From NCBI GenBank assembly GCA_934699585.1, contig CAKUWY010000025.1, positions 1 to 35,217 of the forward strand: 35,217 nt of DNA, in the 5' to 3' direction. The position numbers and the translations under genes are program-made. Position 1 is the stretch's first letter, and each line of letters begins with the position of its first letter. Positions 22,396-31,767 of the stretch are shown in pieces. The notes beneath the pieces are model-generated. The model was not told where the DNA came from and made no database searches. It saw only the letters and a list, made by a program, of their open reading frames with translations. The stretch comes from an uncultured Fibrobacter sp. Its GTDB lineage: Bacteria > Fibrobacterota > Fibrobacteria > Fibrobacterales > Fibrobacteraceae.

Positions 22396-24308
22396 TATTT
22401 GTAGCTCCTAGTAGCGAGGTGGACGTTATCAAAGGTAAGAGGTTCCTTGGAAAGTTCCGGTGCGACACCGTCGCCCTTGTACTCCCAGGCACCCACGTAG
22501 CAGAAGTTCTCGTCGTCGCGTTTGGCTTCGCCTTCCGGAGTCTGGCTTTCTTCGCGGAAGTGGCCGCCGCAAGATTCCTTGCGGTGCAGGGCGTCGAGAG
22601 TGAGGACTTCGGCGAATTCGAGGAAGTCAGCCACGCGGCCGGCACGTTCGAGGTTCTGGTTGAAGGAACCTTCGGAACCGAGCACGTTGACGTTTTCCCA
22701 GAATTCGGCACGGAGGGCCGGGATCTTCTCGAGGGCGGTCTTGAGGCCGGCCTCGTTACGAGCCATGCCCACGTATTCCCACATAATGTTACCGAGTTCA
22801 CGATGGATATCGTTGACCGTGCGGTGACCCTTGATGGAGAGGAGCTTGTGGATGCGTTCTTCGGTCTGCTTCTTGCAGTCTTCGAACGCAGCATCGGATT
22901 CGGAAACCTTCTCGAGCTTGGTGCCCGCGAAGTAACCACCGATGGTGAACGGAATGACGAAGTAACCGTCGGAGAGGCCCTGCATAAGAGCAGAAGCGCC
23001 GAGGCGGTTTGCACCGTGGTCGGAGAAGTTGGCTTCACCGAGAACGAAGCAGCCCGGAATCGTGGACATCAGATCGTAGTCCACCCAGAGGCCGCCCATG
23101 GTGTAGTGGATGGCCGGGAAGATACGCATCGGGACCTTGTACGGATCTTCGTCGGTGATCTTTTCGTACATCTGGAAGAGGTTGCCGTACTTGGCAGACA
23201 CGCCTGCAACGCCCATGCGCTGGATAGCGTCGGCGAAGTCGAGGTACACGGCCTGCTTGGTGTTACCCACGCCGAGACCTGCGTCGCAGACCTGCTTGGC
23301 GTTACGGGATGCCACGTCACGCGGCACGAGGTTACCGAAGCTCGGGTACTTTTCTTCGAGGTAGTAGTAACGTTCTTCTTCCGGGATCTGGTCCGGAGAA
23401 CGGGTGTCGCCAGCCTTGCGCGGAACCCAAATACGGCCGTCGTTACGGAGAGATTCGCTCATCAAGGTGAGCTTGGACTGCAGGTCGCCGTGGCGAGGAA
23501 TGCAAGTCGGGTGAATCTGAGTGTAGCAGGGGTTGGCGAACAGAGCGCCGCGCTTGTAAGCACGGAAAGCAGCCGTCACGTTAGAACCCTGAGCATTGGT
23601 AGAAAGGTAATAGACGTTACCGTAACCACCGGTGCAAAGGCAGACTGCATCGGCCACGTGGCTTTCGAGTTCGCCAGTGATGAGGTTACGCACGATGATA
23701 CCGCGAGCCTTGCCGTCGATCACGACCAGGTCCATCATTTCGCGACGCGGGAACATCTTGACCTTACCGGCAGCAACCTGGCGCATGAGAGCCTGGTAGG
23801 CACCGAGCAAGAGCTGCTGACCCGTCTGACCACGAGCGTAGAACGTACGGGAAACCTGCGTACCACCGAAGGAACGGTTGTCGAGGAGGCCACCGTATTC
23901 ACGACCGAACGGAACTCCCTGGGCGACGCACTGGTCGATGATGAGGTTGGAGTTTTCTGCCAGACGGTGCACGTTGGCTTCGCGAGCGCGGAAGTCACCG
24001 CCCTTCACGGTATCGTAGAACAAACGGTAAACGGAGTCGCCATCGTTCTTGTAGTTCTTAGCAGCGTTGATACCACCCTGAGCAGCAATGGAGTGTGCAC
24101 GGCGGGGGCTATCCTGGATGCAGAAAGACTTGACGTTGTAACCAAGTTCGGCAAGAGATGCAGCAGCGGAAGAACCGGCAAGGCCAGTACCCACCACGAT
24201 CACCGTGAACTTACGCTTGTTGGCGGGGTTCACGAGCTTGAGTTCGAACTTATGCTTGGTCCACTTTTCTTCGATGGAACCACCGGGGATTTTAGAATCA
24301 AGAATCAT
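22395..24308 (-). CDS. sdhA: Succinate dehydrogenase/fumarate reductase flavoprotein subunit
   Basis: This 637-residue catalytic subunit has covalent FAD. The dinucleotide fold VVGTGLAGSSAAASLAELG lies near residue 38, and the HSIAAQGGINAAKNY stretch after it is the conserved flavin-contact region. HYTMGGLWVDYD and GEANFSDHGANRLGASAL towards the C-terminus are typical of the Bacteroidetes-type single-membrane-subunit enzymes. AAGGAG precedes the ATG. The gene follows sdhC by 11 bases. Confidence 0.95.
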   Translation of the reverse strand: MILDSKIPGGSIEEKWTKHKFELKLVNPANKRKFTVIVVGTGLAGSSAAASLAELGYNVKSFCIQDSPRRAHSIAAQGGINAAKNYKNDGDSVYRLFYDTVKGGDFRAREANVHRLAENSNLIIDQCVAQGVPFGREYGGLLDNRSFGGTQVSRTFYARGQTGQQLLLGAYQALMRQVAAGKVKMFPRREMMDLVVIDGKARGIIVRNLITGELESHVADAVCLCTGGYGNVYYLSTNAQGSNVTAAFRAYKRGALFANPCYTQIHPTCIPRHGDLQSKLTLMSESLRNDGRIWVPRKAGDTRSPDQIPEEERYYYLEEKYPSFGNLVPRDVASRNAKQVCDAGLGVGNTKQAVYLDFADAIQRMGVAGVSAKYGNLFQMYEKITDEDPYKVPMRIFPAIHYTMGGLWVDYDLMSTIPGCFVLGEANFSDHGANRLGASALMQGLSDGYFVIPFTIGGYFAGTKLEKVSESDAAFEDCKKQTEERIHKLLSIKGHRTVNDIHRELGNIMWEYVGMARNEAGLKTALEKIPALRAEFWENVNVLGSEGSFNQNLERAGRVADFLEFAEVLTLDALHRKESCGGHFREESQTPEGEAKRDDENFCYVGAWEYKGDGVAPELSKEPLTFDNVHLATRSYK

Positions 24309-24319
24309 TAGTGGTCTCC

Positions 24320-25114
24320 TTATTTTGCAACACTAGAAGAGTTCAGCTGCATTTCGTACTGGGGCTGCAGGGCACGAGACTTTTCAATCAGGGCCTGGGT
24401 CTCGGGCTGATTGGCCAGGTAGAAAGCACCGGCGGCAGTGACGGCAAAGCCAAGAGCCACCACGATGCTGTAAAGGATGCCGGCCAGGTCGATGACCGGA
24501 GTCCACTTCTGGTGGGCAATGCCCAGGGTCTGGAACGCAGAAGAAATAGCGTGGAACAGGTGCATGCCGATGACGAACATGCTGATCACGTAGAAGGCAG
24601 CCCAGGCCGGATTACCCAGCATCTGGATAGTGGTGAGCCACATGTCGCGGACGATTTCGCCTTCGGCATTCATGTAGAGATAGTGTTCGCCGAACTTGAG
24701 CATCATGAGGTGCTGCACGAGGAACACGAGAACGAACAGGCCAGACCAGATCATGGTGAAGGTGGCGAAAGTCTTCTTGCCCTTGCGAGCGTTGACTTCG
24801 TAATCGATACCACCACGGGCGACCTTGTTTTCGATCTTAAGCTTAACAGCGAGGAAGATGTGGAGCGCAAAAGCAGCCACCAGTACCAGTTCGATGAGGT
24901 AAATCATCTTCACCGGGAAGTGGAGCGGGTTGAATCCGGTCAGGAATTCGGTGTAGGCATTGTAGGACGCCTGAGCCGCAGCCTGGTCGAAATTCAGAAG
25001 CTGGAAGTTACCACACATGTGGCCGAAGATGAACAGGGCGAGGAACGCGCCTGTGCATCCCATGATCTGCTTCTTACCAATGGAGGAGGTAAGATACTTG
25101 ACGATCCATTGCAT
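24320..25114 (-). CDS. sdhC: Succinate dehydrogenase/fumarate reductase cytochrome b subunit (single-subunit type)
   Basis: This 264-residue, five-helix membrane protein anchors the complex and carries two hemes in the type B family. Candidate ligand histidines stand in FGHMCGN, FALHIFL, VQHLMML and GMHLFHA within helices. AAGGAGA precedes the ATG. It is the first sdh gene, in the order C-A-B, and begins 37 bases after ndk on the same strand, so ndk read-through is likely to contribute. Confidence 0.93.
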   Translation of the reverse strand: MQWIVKYLTSSIGKKQIMGCTGAFLALFIFGHMCGNFQLLNFDQAAAQASYNAYTEFLTGFNPLHFPVKMIYLIELVLVAAFALHIFLAVKLKIENKVARGGIDYEVNARKGKKTFATFTMIWSGLFVLVFLVQHLMMLKFGEHYLYMNAEGEIVRDMWLTTIQMLGNPAWAAFYVISMFVIGMHLFHAISSAFQTLGIAHQKWTPVIDLAGILYSIVVALGFAVTAAGAFYLANQPETQALIEKSRALQPQYEMQLNSSSVAK

Positions 25115-25151
25115 TGAGTTGTGTCTCCTTGAGGGGGGTTATTTTTGAAAC

Positions 25152-25604
25152 TTAGAGAACGCAGCAAGCCTTGAGGGAAGGCATTTCGTAAGCGTAGCGT
25201 TCATCTTCCTTGAACCAGAAGTCCAGTTCGCGCTTGGCAGACTCGGGGCTGTCGGAGCTGTGCACGACGTTTTCGGTCATGGAAGGGGCAAAATCGTAGC
25301 GAAGGGTACCGGGTTCCGCCTTAGCCGGATTGGTTGCACCGTTGATAGCGCGAACCTTAGCAATGGCATTTTCGCCGCCGAGGGCGAGCATCACAGACGG
25401 GCCCTTGGTCATGTAGGCTTCGAGTTCCGGGAAGAACGGCTTTTCCACGTGTTCGGCGTAGAAACCGCGAGCATCAGCAGAAGTCATCTGGTGCATCTTC
25501 ACGGCGCAGACGGAGAGGCCTGCAGCGATGTAACGGTCGATAATGCGGCCCATGAGACCGGATTTCACGGCATTGGGCTTGATCATTGCAAATGTCATTT
25601 CCAT
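25152..25604 (-). CDS. ndk: Nucleoside diphosphate kinase
   Basis: This 150-residue enzyme equalises nucleoside triphosphate pools through a phospho-histidine. The MTFAMIKPNAV start and the active-site His in ENVVHSSDS (about residue 113) are present, as is the tail FWFKEDERYAYE. The ATG at 25604 has AAAGG upstream. It stands 37 bases before sdhC with no terminator between, which suggests one transcript. A TATATTTC box on the minus strand (25633-25640) may be its promoter. Confidence 0.95.
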   Translation of the reverse strand: MEMTFAMIKPNAVKSGLMGRIIDRYIAAGLSVCAVKMHQMTSADARGFYAEHVEKPFFPELEAYMTKGPSVMLALGGENAIAKVRAINGATNPAKAEPGTLRYDFAPSMTENVVHSSDSPESAKRELDFWFKEDERYAYEMPSLKACCVL

Positions 25605-25640
25605 AGTAGGTACCTTTTAGTTTAAGATGTAAGAAATATA

Positions 25641-25801
25641 GTTATTAGGTTTGAGCTATGAGGTCGTGCTTGCGCACTTTGGGGTCGCACCTTCGGTGCT
25701 TTGGGCTAAGTAGTCGCACCTACGGCGCCTAATTTTACCCCAAAGGTTGCTGAAAGCAACCGAGCCCATACCCCAGAGCGAGTGTAACGAGCGAGCCCTT
25801 A
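25641..25801. repeat. Composite repeat from the stop of the PpiC-like gene, with four or more hairpins
   Basis: A perfect inverted pair TTTGGGGT (25678-25685) and ACCCCAAA (25737-25744) encloses hairpin 25687-25699 and an imperfect one at 25716-25728. Side hairpins are at 25666-25677 (GTGC/GCAC) and 25745-25761 (GGTTGC/GCAACC). The plan is the same as at 6974-7116 but with other hairpin sequences. The TAA of the upstream gene is its first unit. Confidence 0.75.
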
Positions 25802-27796
25802 CTCTTCAGCCTCAATCTTCTTCATCAGGTCTTCGGCCAGTTTTCCGTCACTTTTGATGTTTTCCACCAGCCAATCGACGGATTCCTTCAGTTCGCTCTT
25901 GGGAAAACGCTTCTGGAAGTCTTCCAAGACCTCCAGGGCGCGGTCATTCTGTTTCAAATTCTCATTCAAGACAAAGCCCAGACTAAACATGGCCTTTTCC
26001 GTTTCGGGAGCATCCGGCCACACCTGCAAGAAAGCTTCAAAGCAAGCCGCAGACTTTTTGTACTTCTGCGCATCTGAATACGTTTGAGCCAGGTTGTAAA
26101 CCGCCGTACGGAAAAGGGTATCCCGATAAGCAAACAAGTCTATCACTTTCTGGTAGGCCGAAATTGCAGCGTCAAAGCTCTGGATCTTTGCAGCAGAATC
26201 TCCCAAAGCAACGAAACTTTCTGCTGTAGTAGCCGGAGCAAGGTTCGCCTTGGATTGGTCATAGAAAAACACATTCGTCTTGTTCCAAATGTCCATGTTG
26301 GCGACAAGTTTCTCGTTCGTCCTGACCGTGGCTTTCAGATTTTTTTCGACCAGAGAATCTGCTTCTTCATAAGAACGGCCTTTGTACTTCGTTTCCCTGT
26401 TCAAGAGGTATTCGTATTTCTTGAGGTTCTCTGTAATCTGGGAAGCTCCAGGTTCCTTCATTTGCAGAACTCTATCATAGCGAGCAGTTATAAAATCCAT
26501 ACGGGCAACTCGCATCAATGCACGATATTCCCAGGACTGATCGACCTTTTCCTGTCTAGCTTTTTCTCCAACGACATAAGCCTGAGCCAGCATCTTGACG
26601 ATATTGTTATGCGTTTCCTTGTTGTAGGGAATCCCCGGTTCTGCTTCAAAGATTTTCAGCAAGTCAGCCTTTGTATAAACCGTCTTTCCGTTATCAGAAA
26701 CCAAAACCGTTGTGGGGTCAAGGCTTGCCACATCTTCGGCATACATTTTTTCTAATTGTTTTTCTACACGATCAAACGGTTTGAGTTCTGACGGAACTAC
26801 CGACTGTACATAGAAGCTATGATAAAGGGAATCCGACACGGACCGAATCGCAGAGGATATATATCCAGTCGTTTTTTCTTCCAGTTCTGGCCATAAGGCA
26901 GGCATCAACCCAATTCCATAGGGCAACGCATGACCTTTCTTGATTCGGCCTACATAGCCCATGCTGTCAGCGGTTTCTTCCTTTTCGCTAATGGTTGCCG
27001 CCACGGCCTTAAAAGATTCCAAATCCTTAACATTGACCATAGTCTTTGCAAGGACTGCCGAATCCTTCATGGCTACATGGTAAACTTCATAACCGGGAGC
27101 AGTCATGAACTTTTCCTTGTTATCCTCATAGAACTTATGGGGATCTTTGGGAACAAGCTTTTCAACAACAACCGTTCCCAAATCAGACATCATTTCTTTT
27201 ACCTTCTGCGACATCGCCTGTTTATGCAACCTGACAAAGGACTGTTCTAGTTCCTTCATATCATCTTCTTTAGAAGAATCCGCTTTGACGGAGTCCTTTT
27301 TTTCAGACAAGGCCTGCTGAATATAAGATTTCAGGGAATCCTGATTCTGCGACAAGTAGTAGCGCCCAGCAACATCTTCCCGAATGTCCATATACGCCGC
27401 TGCACTATCAAATTCACCGCGATGCTCGTCAAAATACTTTTTCAATTCTTCATCAGTATATCCAAGTCGGTTCATCAAGTGAAACCGGGTATAGACAATT
27501 GTAAGCAGACGATTCCTGACAATCGGTTCATAGGCTTTCCATGCGGAATCATAGGATTTAGACTCACCAGTCGCTTTAGAGAGCTTTGCCAAGGAGAACA
27601 TAAGATTTTCTGTCGCAAGCTTGTACCTTTCAGAATCTGGTGCACCAAGGTTTTGCACGGTCAAGAAATCTAAATCTTCGGCATATAGCGTCTCGTTACC
27701 AATTCTTGCCACCACAGTATCTTTACTTCCGATACCATTGCAGCTCATCAAGGAAAAACTCAAGGCTAAAACAATTAAGGAATAATACTTTTTCAT
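25799..27796 (-). CDS. PpiC/parvulin-like peptidyl-prolyl isomerase lipoprotein with C-terminal TPR-like repeats
   Basis: The predicted protein has 665 residues. The signal peptide ends in the lipobox Leu-Met-Ser-Cys near residue 19. A SurA/PrsA-like N-terminal helical region with a long charged stretch follows. A parvulin-type domain lies at about 230-345 (FMTAPGYEVYHVAMKD, then DSMGYVGRIKKG). The last 130 residues carry two to three TPR-like repeats (FDAAISAYQKVIDLF, KYKKSAACFEAFLQVWPDAP). It is likely an envelope folding factor. The isomerase domain is divergent, so activity is uncertain. ATG 27796 has GAGG upstream. It is divergent from the U32 gene with 48 bases between start codons. Confidence 0.75.
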   Translation of the reverse strand: MKKYYSLIVLALSFSLMSCNGIGSKDTVVARIGNETLYAEDLDFLTVQNLGAPDSERYKLATENLMFSLAKLSKATGESKSYDSAWKAYEPIVRNRLLTIVYTRFHLMNRLGYTDEELKKYFDEHRGEFDSAAAYMDIREDVAGRYYLSQNQDSLKSYIQQALSEKKDSVKADSSKEDDMKELEQSFVRLHKQAMSQKVKEMMSDLGTVVVEKLVPKDPHKFYEDNKEKFMTAPGYEVYHVAMKDSAVLAKTMVNVKDLESFKAVAATISEKEETADSMGYVGRIKKGHALPYGIGLMPALWPELEEKTTGYISSAIRSVSDSLYHSFYVQSVVPSELKPFDRVEKQLEKMYAEDVASLDPTTVLVSDNGKTVYTKADLLKIFEAEPGIPYNKETHNNIVKMLAQAYVVGEKARQEKVDQSWEYRALMRVARMDFITARYDRVLQMKEPGASQITENLKKYEYLLNRETKYKGRSYEEADSLVEKNLKATVRTNEKLVANMDIWNKTNVFFYDQSKANLAPATTAESFVALGDSAAKIQSFDAAISAYQKVIDLFAYRDTLFRTAVYNLAQTYSDAQKYKKSAACFEAFLQVWPDAPETEKAMFSLGFVLNENLKQNDRALEVLEDFQKRFPKSELKESVDWLVENIKSDGKLAEDLMKKIEAEE

Positions 27797-27811
27797 ATAA
27801 AAAACCTCGCC

Positions 27812-27840
27812 TTGCAAATATAAGAAAAAAACTATTTTTG
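27812..27840 (+). promoter_or_regulatory. U32 gene promoter, TTG-N18-TATTTTTG
   Basis: TTG (27812-27814), 18 bases, TATTTTTG (27833-27840), then only four bases to the GTG start. It overlaps the divergent promoter on the other strand. Both use a palindromic TTGCAA (27812-27817 and 27838-27843). Confidence 0.5.
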
Positions 27841-27843
27841 CAA
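27815..27843 (-). promoter_or_regulatory. PpiC-like gene promoter, TTG-N18-TATATTTG
   Basis: On the minus strand TTG (27841-27843), 18 bases, TATATTTG (27815-27822), with a leader of about 15 bases carrying GAGG. The two face-to-face promoters overlap almost completely, so they probably compete. Confidence 0.55.
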
Positions 27844-27844
27844 T

Positions 27845-30316
27845 GTGAAAAAACAGGAATTACTACTCCCCGTAGGGACTCGTGAAATGCTCACCGCCGC
27901 CATCAACAATGGCGCCGATGCTGTGTACTACGGAGTACCCCATTGGAACGCTCGTGGCCGTACTGAAGATTTCAGTTTTGACGATGTGGCCGAAATGATT
28001 CGCTATGCCCGCATTCGGGGAGTACGGACCTACCTGGCCATGAATATCCTGATTTTTCAAAAGGAACTGGAAGACCTTCCCCCCTTCTTGGAAAAACTGA
28101 TAAGCCTAAAGCCCGATGGTTTCATTATCCAGGATATCGGACTTGCAAGGCTCATTCGTGCCATAGCCCCTAATCAAGAAATCCATGCCAGCACGCAAAT
28201 GACCCTGTCTAGCGCAGAGGCGGTGAACCTGGTGGCACAATTGGGTTTCAACCGTGCCGTCCTGGCACGGGAGCTTTCCCTAAAAGAAATCGCCTCCATA
28301 AAATCCGCCACAGATTTGGAACTGGAGGTTTTTATCCACGGGGCTCTGTGCGTGAGCTATTCCGGTCAATGCCTTACCAGCGAGAACTTTGGAGGCCGCA
28401 GCGCCAACCGGGGGCAGTGCGCCCAAAGTTGCAGACTTCCTTACCGTATTTTCGTGGACGGAAAGGAATATCGGGATACCGACGCCAAATACCTGTTCAG
28501 CCCTCACGACCTGTGTGCTCTCTCGAAACTGAAAGACCTTGAAGAAATCGGCGTAGATTCTCTCAAGGTAGAAGGCCGCCTAAAAAGTCCTGAATACGTA
28601 GCGACCGTTTCCAAAGCCTACCGAAAGGCTCTTGACAGCCAGCCCCTGCAAGACAAAGACACCGAGCCTCTCGAAGTTTTGTTCAGCCGCGGACTCAGGA
28701 CCGGTTGGCTAGACGGAGACAACCACCAGGAACTTGTAGATGGCACGTTCAGCAACCACCACGGAATGTTTCTCGGGACGGTCATGAAGGTGGGTCGCGG
28801 GCAGATTGACATTGAAAACAACGCTGGTCTTCCCCGCCCTGGCGACGGAATCCTTTTCGAAAATTCGCAACAGGATATCAGCATAGGCACAAGGCTCTAC
28901 GGAATCAAGGCGCAGGGCGAAACGTTAACCCTGACATTCGGCAAAGACTTTGACACCCGCAAAATCACGGCGGGAATGAAATGCTACCGCAACGACTCCC
29001 CCACCCTGGAACGGGAACTGCGCAAGACATTTACCGACAGGGAATCCATGAAAAGAATTCCCGTTGACATGATCCTTTCGGGATGCATCGGAAAAAAACT
29101 TCGCCTGGAGGTAAGCGACGGATTCCAAAACAAGGTGATTGTCGAAAGCGAAACCGTTCTGGAGGCATCACGAAACAAGGACGCCGACGCCGCCAATATA
29201 CTTCGCGACCTTGTTCAAAAGGAGCTTTCGGCACTAAGCGCCACGGCTTACAATCTCAGAAATCTCAAAGTCGACATCGAGTACGGAGCTTTCATTCCTG
29301 GAAAACTCCTACGGACGCTCCGCCAAAAGGCCATCGAACAGCTCGACGCAAAGCGCTGCGAATGGCACGAACTGAACCCAAGCGCCAATGCAGGACGGGC
29401 ACTTCTCAACAGCGTAAAGTTTGGCACGAAGATTGCGGGCGGAAACGCCACGCGTCCCTTCATCTCAGTCTTGGTCCGCCGACCTGAACAAATCGCCGCA
29501 CTCGAAGGTCTTGGCATAGATAACATCGTCATGGACTTTGACTGGGGTGTCAAATACGACGAATCACTTGAACAAATCCGAGAACTCGGCTTCAAGGCAG
29601 GCATGGCAACCCTCCGCATCCACAAGCCTGGCGAAAGTCACTATATCAAGGACATCTTGCGACTTTGCCCCGATTTTGCCCTGGTGCGAAACCTAGGAGC
29701 GCTCTCGATTCTAAAAGATAGTGGCATTCCCCTTGCGGGAGACTACAGCCTGAATGCAACCAACAGCCTGAGTTACGACTGGCTACTTTCACAAGGGCTC
29801 TCCACACTGCACCCTTCCTGGGACCTGAACAATTCCCAGCTCTCTGACCTACTTAAAACCATTGACGGTAATAAACTGGAACTCACGCTCCACCAGTACA
29901 TGCCCGCATTCCATTCCGAATACTGCGCTTTTGCGCGAGTCCTCACTACCGGCAGGCGATTCCCCGAATGCGACAAAATTTGCACCAAGCACAAGGTGGA
30001 AATTTTGGACCACAAGGGAGAACGGCATTTTTTGCAGAGCGACGCCGAATGCCGGAACACACTGTTCGTAGGCAAGCCACAATCGGCTCTAAAGCTCCTG
30101 CCTATGTTGCAAGAAGCACAGGTCCATCATTTTAGAATCGAGCTATTAGACGAATCCCCAGATATTGCACGAGAAAAAATCCTGATCTACGCCCAGGCAA
30201 TACAAGGGAAAATTTCAATAGAAAAAGCCATCCGCATGGCGGGAGTCCAGGAGAAATACGGACTTACCAGCGGGCAACTTTTTAACGAAACGATTTGGAA
30301 AGACCGAAAAAAGTAG
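27845..30316 (+). CDS. U32 family protein (collagenase-like / RNA hydroxylase type), long form
   Basis: This 823-residue protein has the N-terminal TIM-barrel-like U32 domain (LPVGTREMLTAAINNGADAVYYG). The U32 signature EVFIHGALCVSYSGQC lies near residue 165, followed by CAQSC. These four cysteines match those binding an iron-sulfur cluster in characterised members. E. coli relatives hydroxylate RNA (RlhA on 23S rRNA, TrhP on tRNA) or ubiquinone (UbiU/V). The extended middle and C-terminal parts resemble the long DUF3656-containing members, so an RlhA-like role is plausible but unproven. The start is GTG without a Shine-Dalgarno, four bases after a promoter box. Confidence 0.82.
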   Translation: MKKQELLLPVGTREMLTAAINNGADAVYYGVPHWNARGRTEDFSFDDVAEMIRYARIRGVRTYLAMNILIFQKELEDLPPFLEKLISLKPDGFIIQDIGLARLIRAIAPNQEIHASTQMTLSSAEAVNLVAQLGFNRAVLARELSLKEIASIKSATDLELEVFIHGALCVSYSGQCLTSENFGGRSANRGQCAQSCRLPYRIFVDGKEYRDTDAKYLFSPHDLCALSKLKDLEEIGVDSLKVEGRLKSPEYVATVSKAYRKALDSQPLQDKDTEPLEVLFSRGLRTGWLDGDNHQELVDGTFSNHHGMFLGTVMKVGRGQIDIENNAGLPRPGDGILFENSQQDISIGTRLYGIKAQGETLTLTFGKDFDTRKITAGMKCYRNDSPTLERELRKTFTDRESMKRIPVDMILSGCIGKKLRLEVSDGFQNKVIVESETVLEASRNKDADAANILRDLVQKELSALSATAYNLRNLKVDIEYGAFIPGKLLRTLRQKAIEQLDAKRCEWHELNPSANAGRALLNSVKFGTKIAGGNATRPFISVLVRRPEQIAALEGLGIDNIVMDFDWGVKYDESLEQIRELGFKAGMATLRIHKPGESHYIKDILRLCPDFALVRNLGALSILKDSGIPLAGDYSLNATNSLSYDWLLSQGLSTLHPSWDLNNSQLSDLLKTIDGNKLELTLHQYMPAFHSEYCAFARVLTTGRRFPECDKICTKHKVEILDHKGERHFLQSDAECRNTLFVGKPQSALKLLPMLQEAQVHHFRIELLDESPDIAREKILIYAQAIQGKISIEKAIRMAGVQEKYGLTSGQLFNETIWKDRKK

Positions 30317-30327
30317 TCTGTTAAAAA

Positions 30328-31668
30328 CTACCTTCTACGTTCGGCCATTTCTTTCTTGAGGATATCCATAACGGCGCCCAGGTCTGCCGGGGCCTTGAAC
30401 ACGGGGTTCGCGAACTTGGAGCAGATATTCTCGAGCTTCTTTTCGTGGTAGCCGACCTTGAATTCGGTGAACTTGAGGCCGTGTGCCGTGCTGATCACAA
30501 CCACGTTTTCTTCCTTGTCGATCTTACCTGCGGCCACGAGCTTTTCGAGAGCGCCGAGGGCGACACCCGTATGCGGGCAGCAGTAGAGACCGATGCGGTC
30601 GCCGCGGTGGGCGGCGTTCGCGAGTTCTTCTTCGGTAACGCTCACAACCATGCCGTTGGTCTTCTGGATGGCTCGTACTGCCTTCGGGTAGCTGACCGGG
30701 TTACCGATCTGGATGGCGCTTGCGAGAGTCTTCTTCGCCTGCATGGGGACCAGCTTGTCGAAGCCGCGTTCGTATGCCTGGTAGAACGGGTTCGCATTCT
30801 CGGCCTGGGCGACGATAATGCGAGGAATGCGGTCGATGAGGCCCATGGCCTTGCAGTCTTCGAAACCCTTCGCAAGTGCGCTCACGTTGCCCAGGTTTCC
30901 GCCCGGGATAATCACGGTGTCGGGCACCTTCCAGCCCATTTCCTGACAGATTTCCGGAGAAATCGTCTTCTGGCCTTCCACGCGAAGGCTGTTCATGGAG
31001 TTCGCGAGATAGATGCGGTTGTCGGCGGTGACCTGCTGCACAATCTTCATGCAACCGTCAAAGTCGGTGTCGAGGGCCAAGACGATGCTGCCGTTAGAAA
31101 TCGGCTGGATCAGCTGGGCAACGCTGGTCTTCCCGGCGGGGAGGAACACGATGCTCGGGATGCCTGCCTTCGCGCAGTAGGCGCTTAATGCTGCGGAGGT
31201 GTCGCCGGTAGAGGCGCATGCCACGGCGTCGATTTCGTGGATCTTTTTCTTGATGATGTGGTTCACCTGGCTCACGAGAACCGTCATGCCCAGGTCCTTG
31301 AAAGAACCCGTGTGGGAGTTGCCACAAAGCTTCACCTTGAGGCTCTTGATGCCCATTTCTTTTGCCAGTGGGGCCGCGTCAAAGAGCGGGCTCCAGCCTT
31401 CGCGCATCGTGACGATATCTTCGAGAGGCATGTCGGGGAGCACCATTTCGCGTTTGCTCCAGATGCCGCTCATGTCGGCGGGTTCAAAGCTCATGCGGCG
31501 TTCGGCGAAGAGCTTCTTCCATTCTTCGGGGCTCTTCTCGGCAAGGGCTGCACGGTCGTGTTCGACTTCGAGCAGGCTTCCGTCCACCTTGCTGCGGTAA
31601 ATGACGTCGGTCAGCGGGTAGGTGTCGTCCCCGTTGATGTTCCTAAAATGAGCGTTAAATTGAGACAT
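30328..31668 (-). CDS. thrC: Threonine synthase
   Basis: This 446-residue, PLP-dependent enzyme converts O-phosphohomoserine to threonine. The PLP-binding Lys is in HTGSFKDLGM (near residue 110). The PLP phosphate-binding GGNLGNVSA and the substrate-region CASTGDTSAAL follow. The ATG at 31668 has AGAGGA five bases upstream. A longer frame to 31764 would read through the terminator of the fibro-slime gene and is rejected. It stands alone, with no other threonine gene in the window. Confidence 0.93.
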   Translation of the reverse strand: MSQFNAHFRNINGDDTYPLTDVIYRSKVDGSLLEVEHDRAALAEKSPEEWKKLFAERRMSFEPADMSGIWSKREMVLPDMPLEDIVTMREGWSPLFDAAPLAKEMGIKSLKVKLCGNSHTGSFKDLGMTVLVSQVNHIIKKKIHEIDAVACASTGDTSAALSAYCAKAGIPSIVFLPAGKTSVAQLIQPISNGSIVLALDTDFDGCMKIVQQVTADNRIYLANSMNSLRVEGQKTISPEICQEMGWKVPDTVIIPGGNLGNVSALAKGFEDCKAMGLIDRIPRIIVAQAENANPFYQAYERGFDKLVPMQAKKTLASAIQIGNPVSYPKAVRAIQKTNGMVVSVTEEELANAAHRGDRIGLYCCPHTGVALGALEKLVAAGKIDKEENVVVISTAHGLKFTEFKVGYHEKKLENICSKFANPVFKAPADLGAVMDILKKEMAERRR

Positions 31669-31689
31669 AATATCCTCTTTTTTCGCGCG

Positions 31690-31720
31690 TAAATATAGTA
31701 ATATGTCACAGGGCATACAG
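31690..31720 (-). promoter_or_regulatory. Candidate thrC promoter, CTG-N20-TATATTTA
   Basis: On the minus strand TATATTTA (31690-31697) lies 20 bases after CTG (31718-31720), one base off the TTG consensus, and about 21 bases before the start codon. Confidence 0.45.
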
Positions 31721-31748
31721 AAAAGGCCCCGCGCAACGCGGAGCCTTT
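31721..31748 (-). terminator. Terminator of the fibro-slime gene
   Basis: A twelve-position stem (31722-31733 with 31737-31748, one C/A mismatch) has a three-base loop and a T run on the minus strand, 19 bases after the stop codon. Confidence 0.75.
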
Positions 31749-31767
31749 CAAAAGTCTTCTGCAAGAA

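Noticed and set aside
22419..24311. 630-codon frame opposite sdhA; similar frames opposite serA (5691-6968), metK (8972-10177) and sdhC (24311-25117)
   Set aside because: All mirror well-supported genes. Biased codon use (few TTA, CTA, TCA codons) leaves the antisense frame open. There is no ribosome-binding site or family motif.
31669..31764. N-terminal extension of threonine synthase
   Set aside because: It would be read through the terminator hairpin of the fibro-slime gene. The ATG at 31668 has a good ribosome-binding site and matches the family start.
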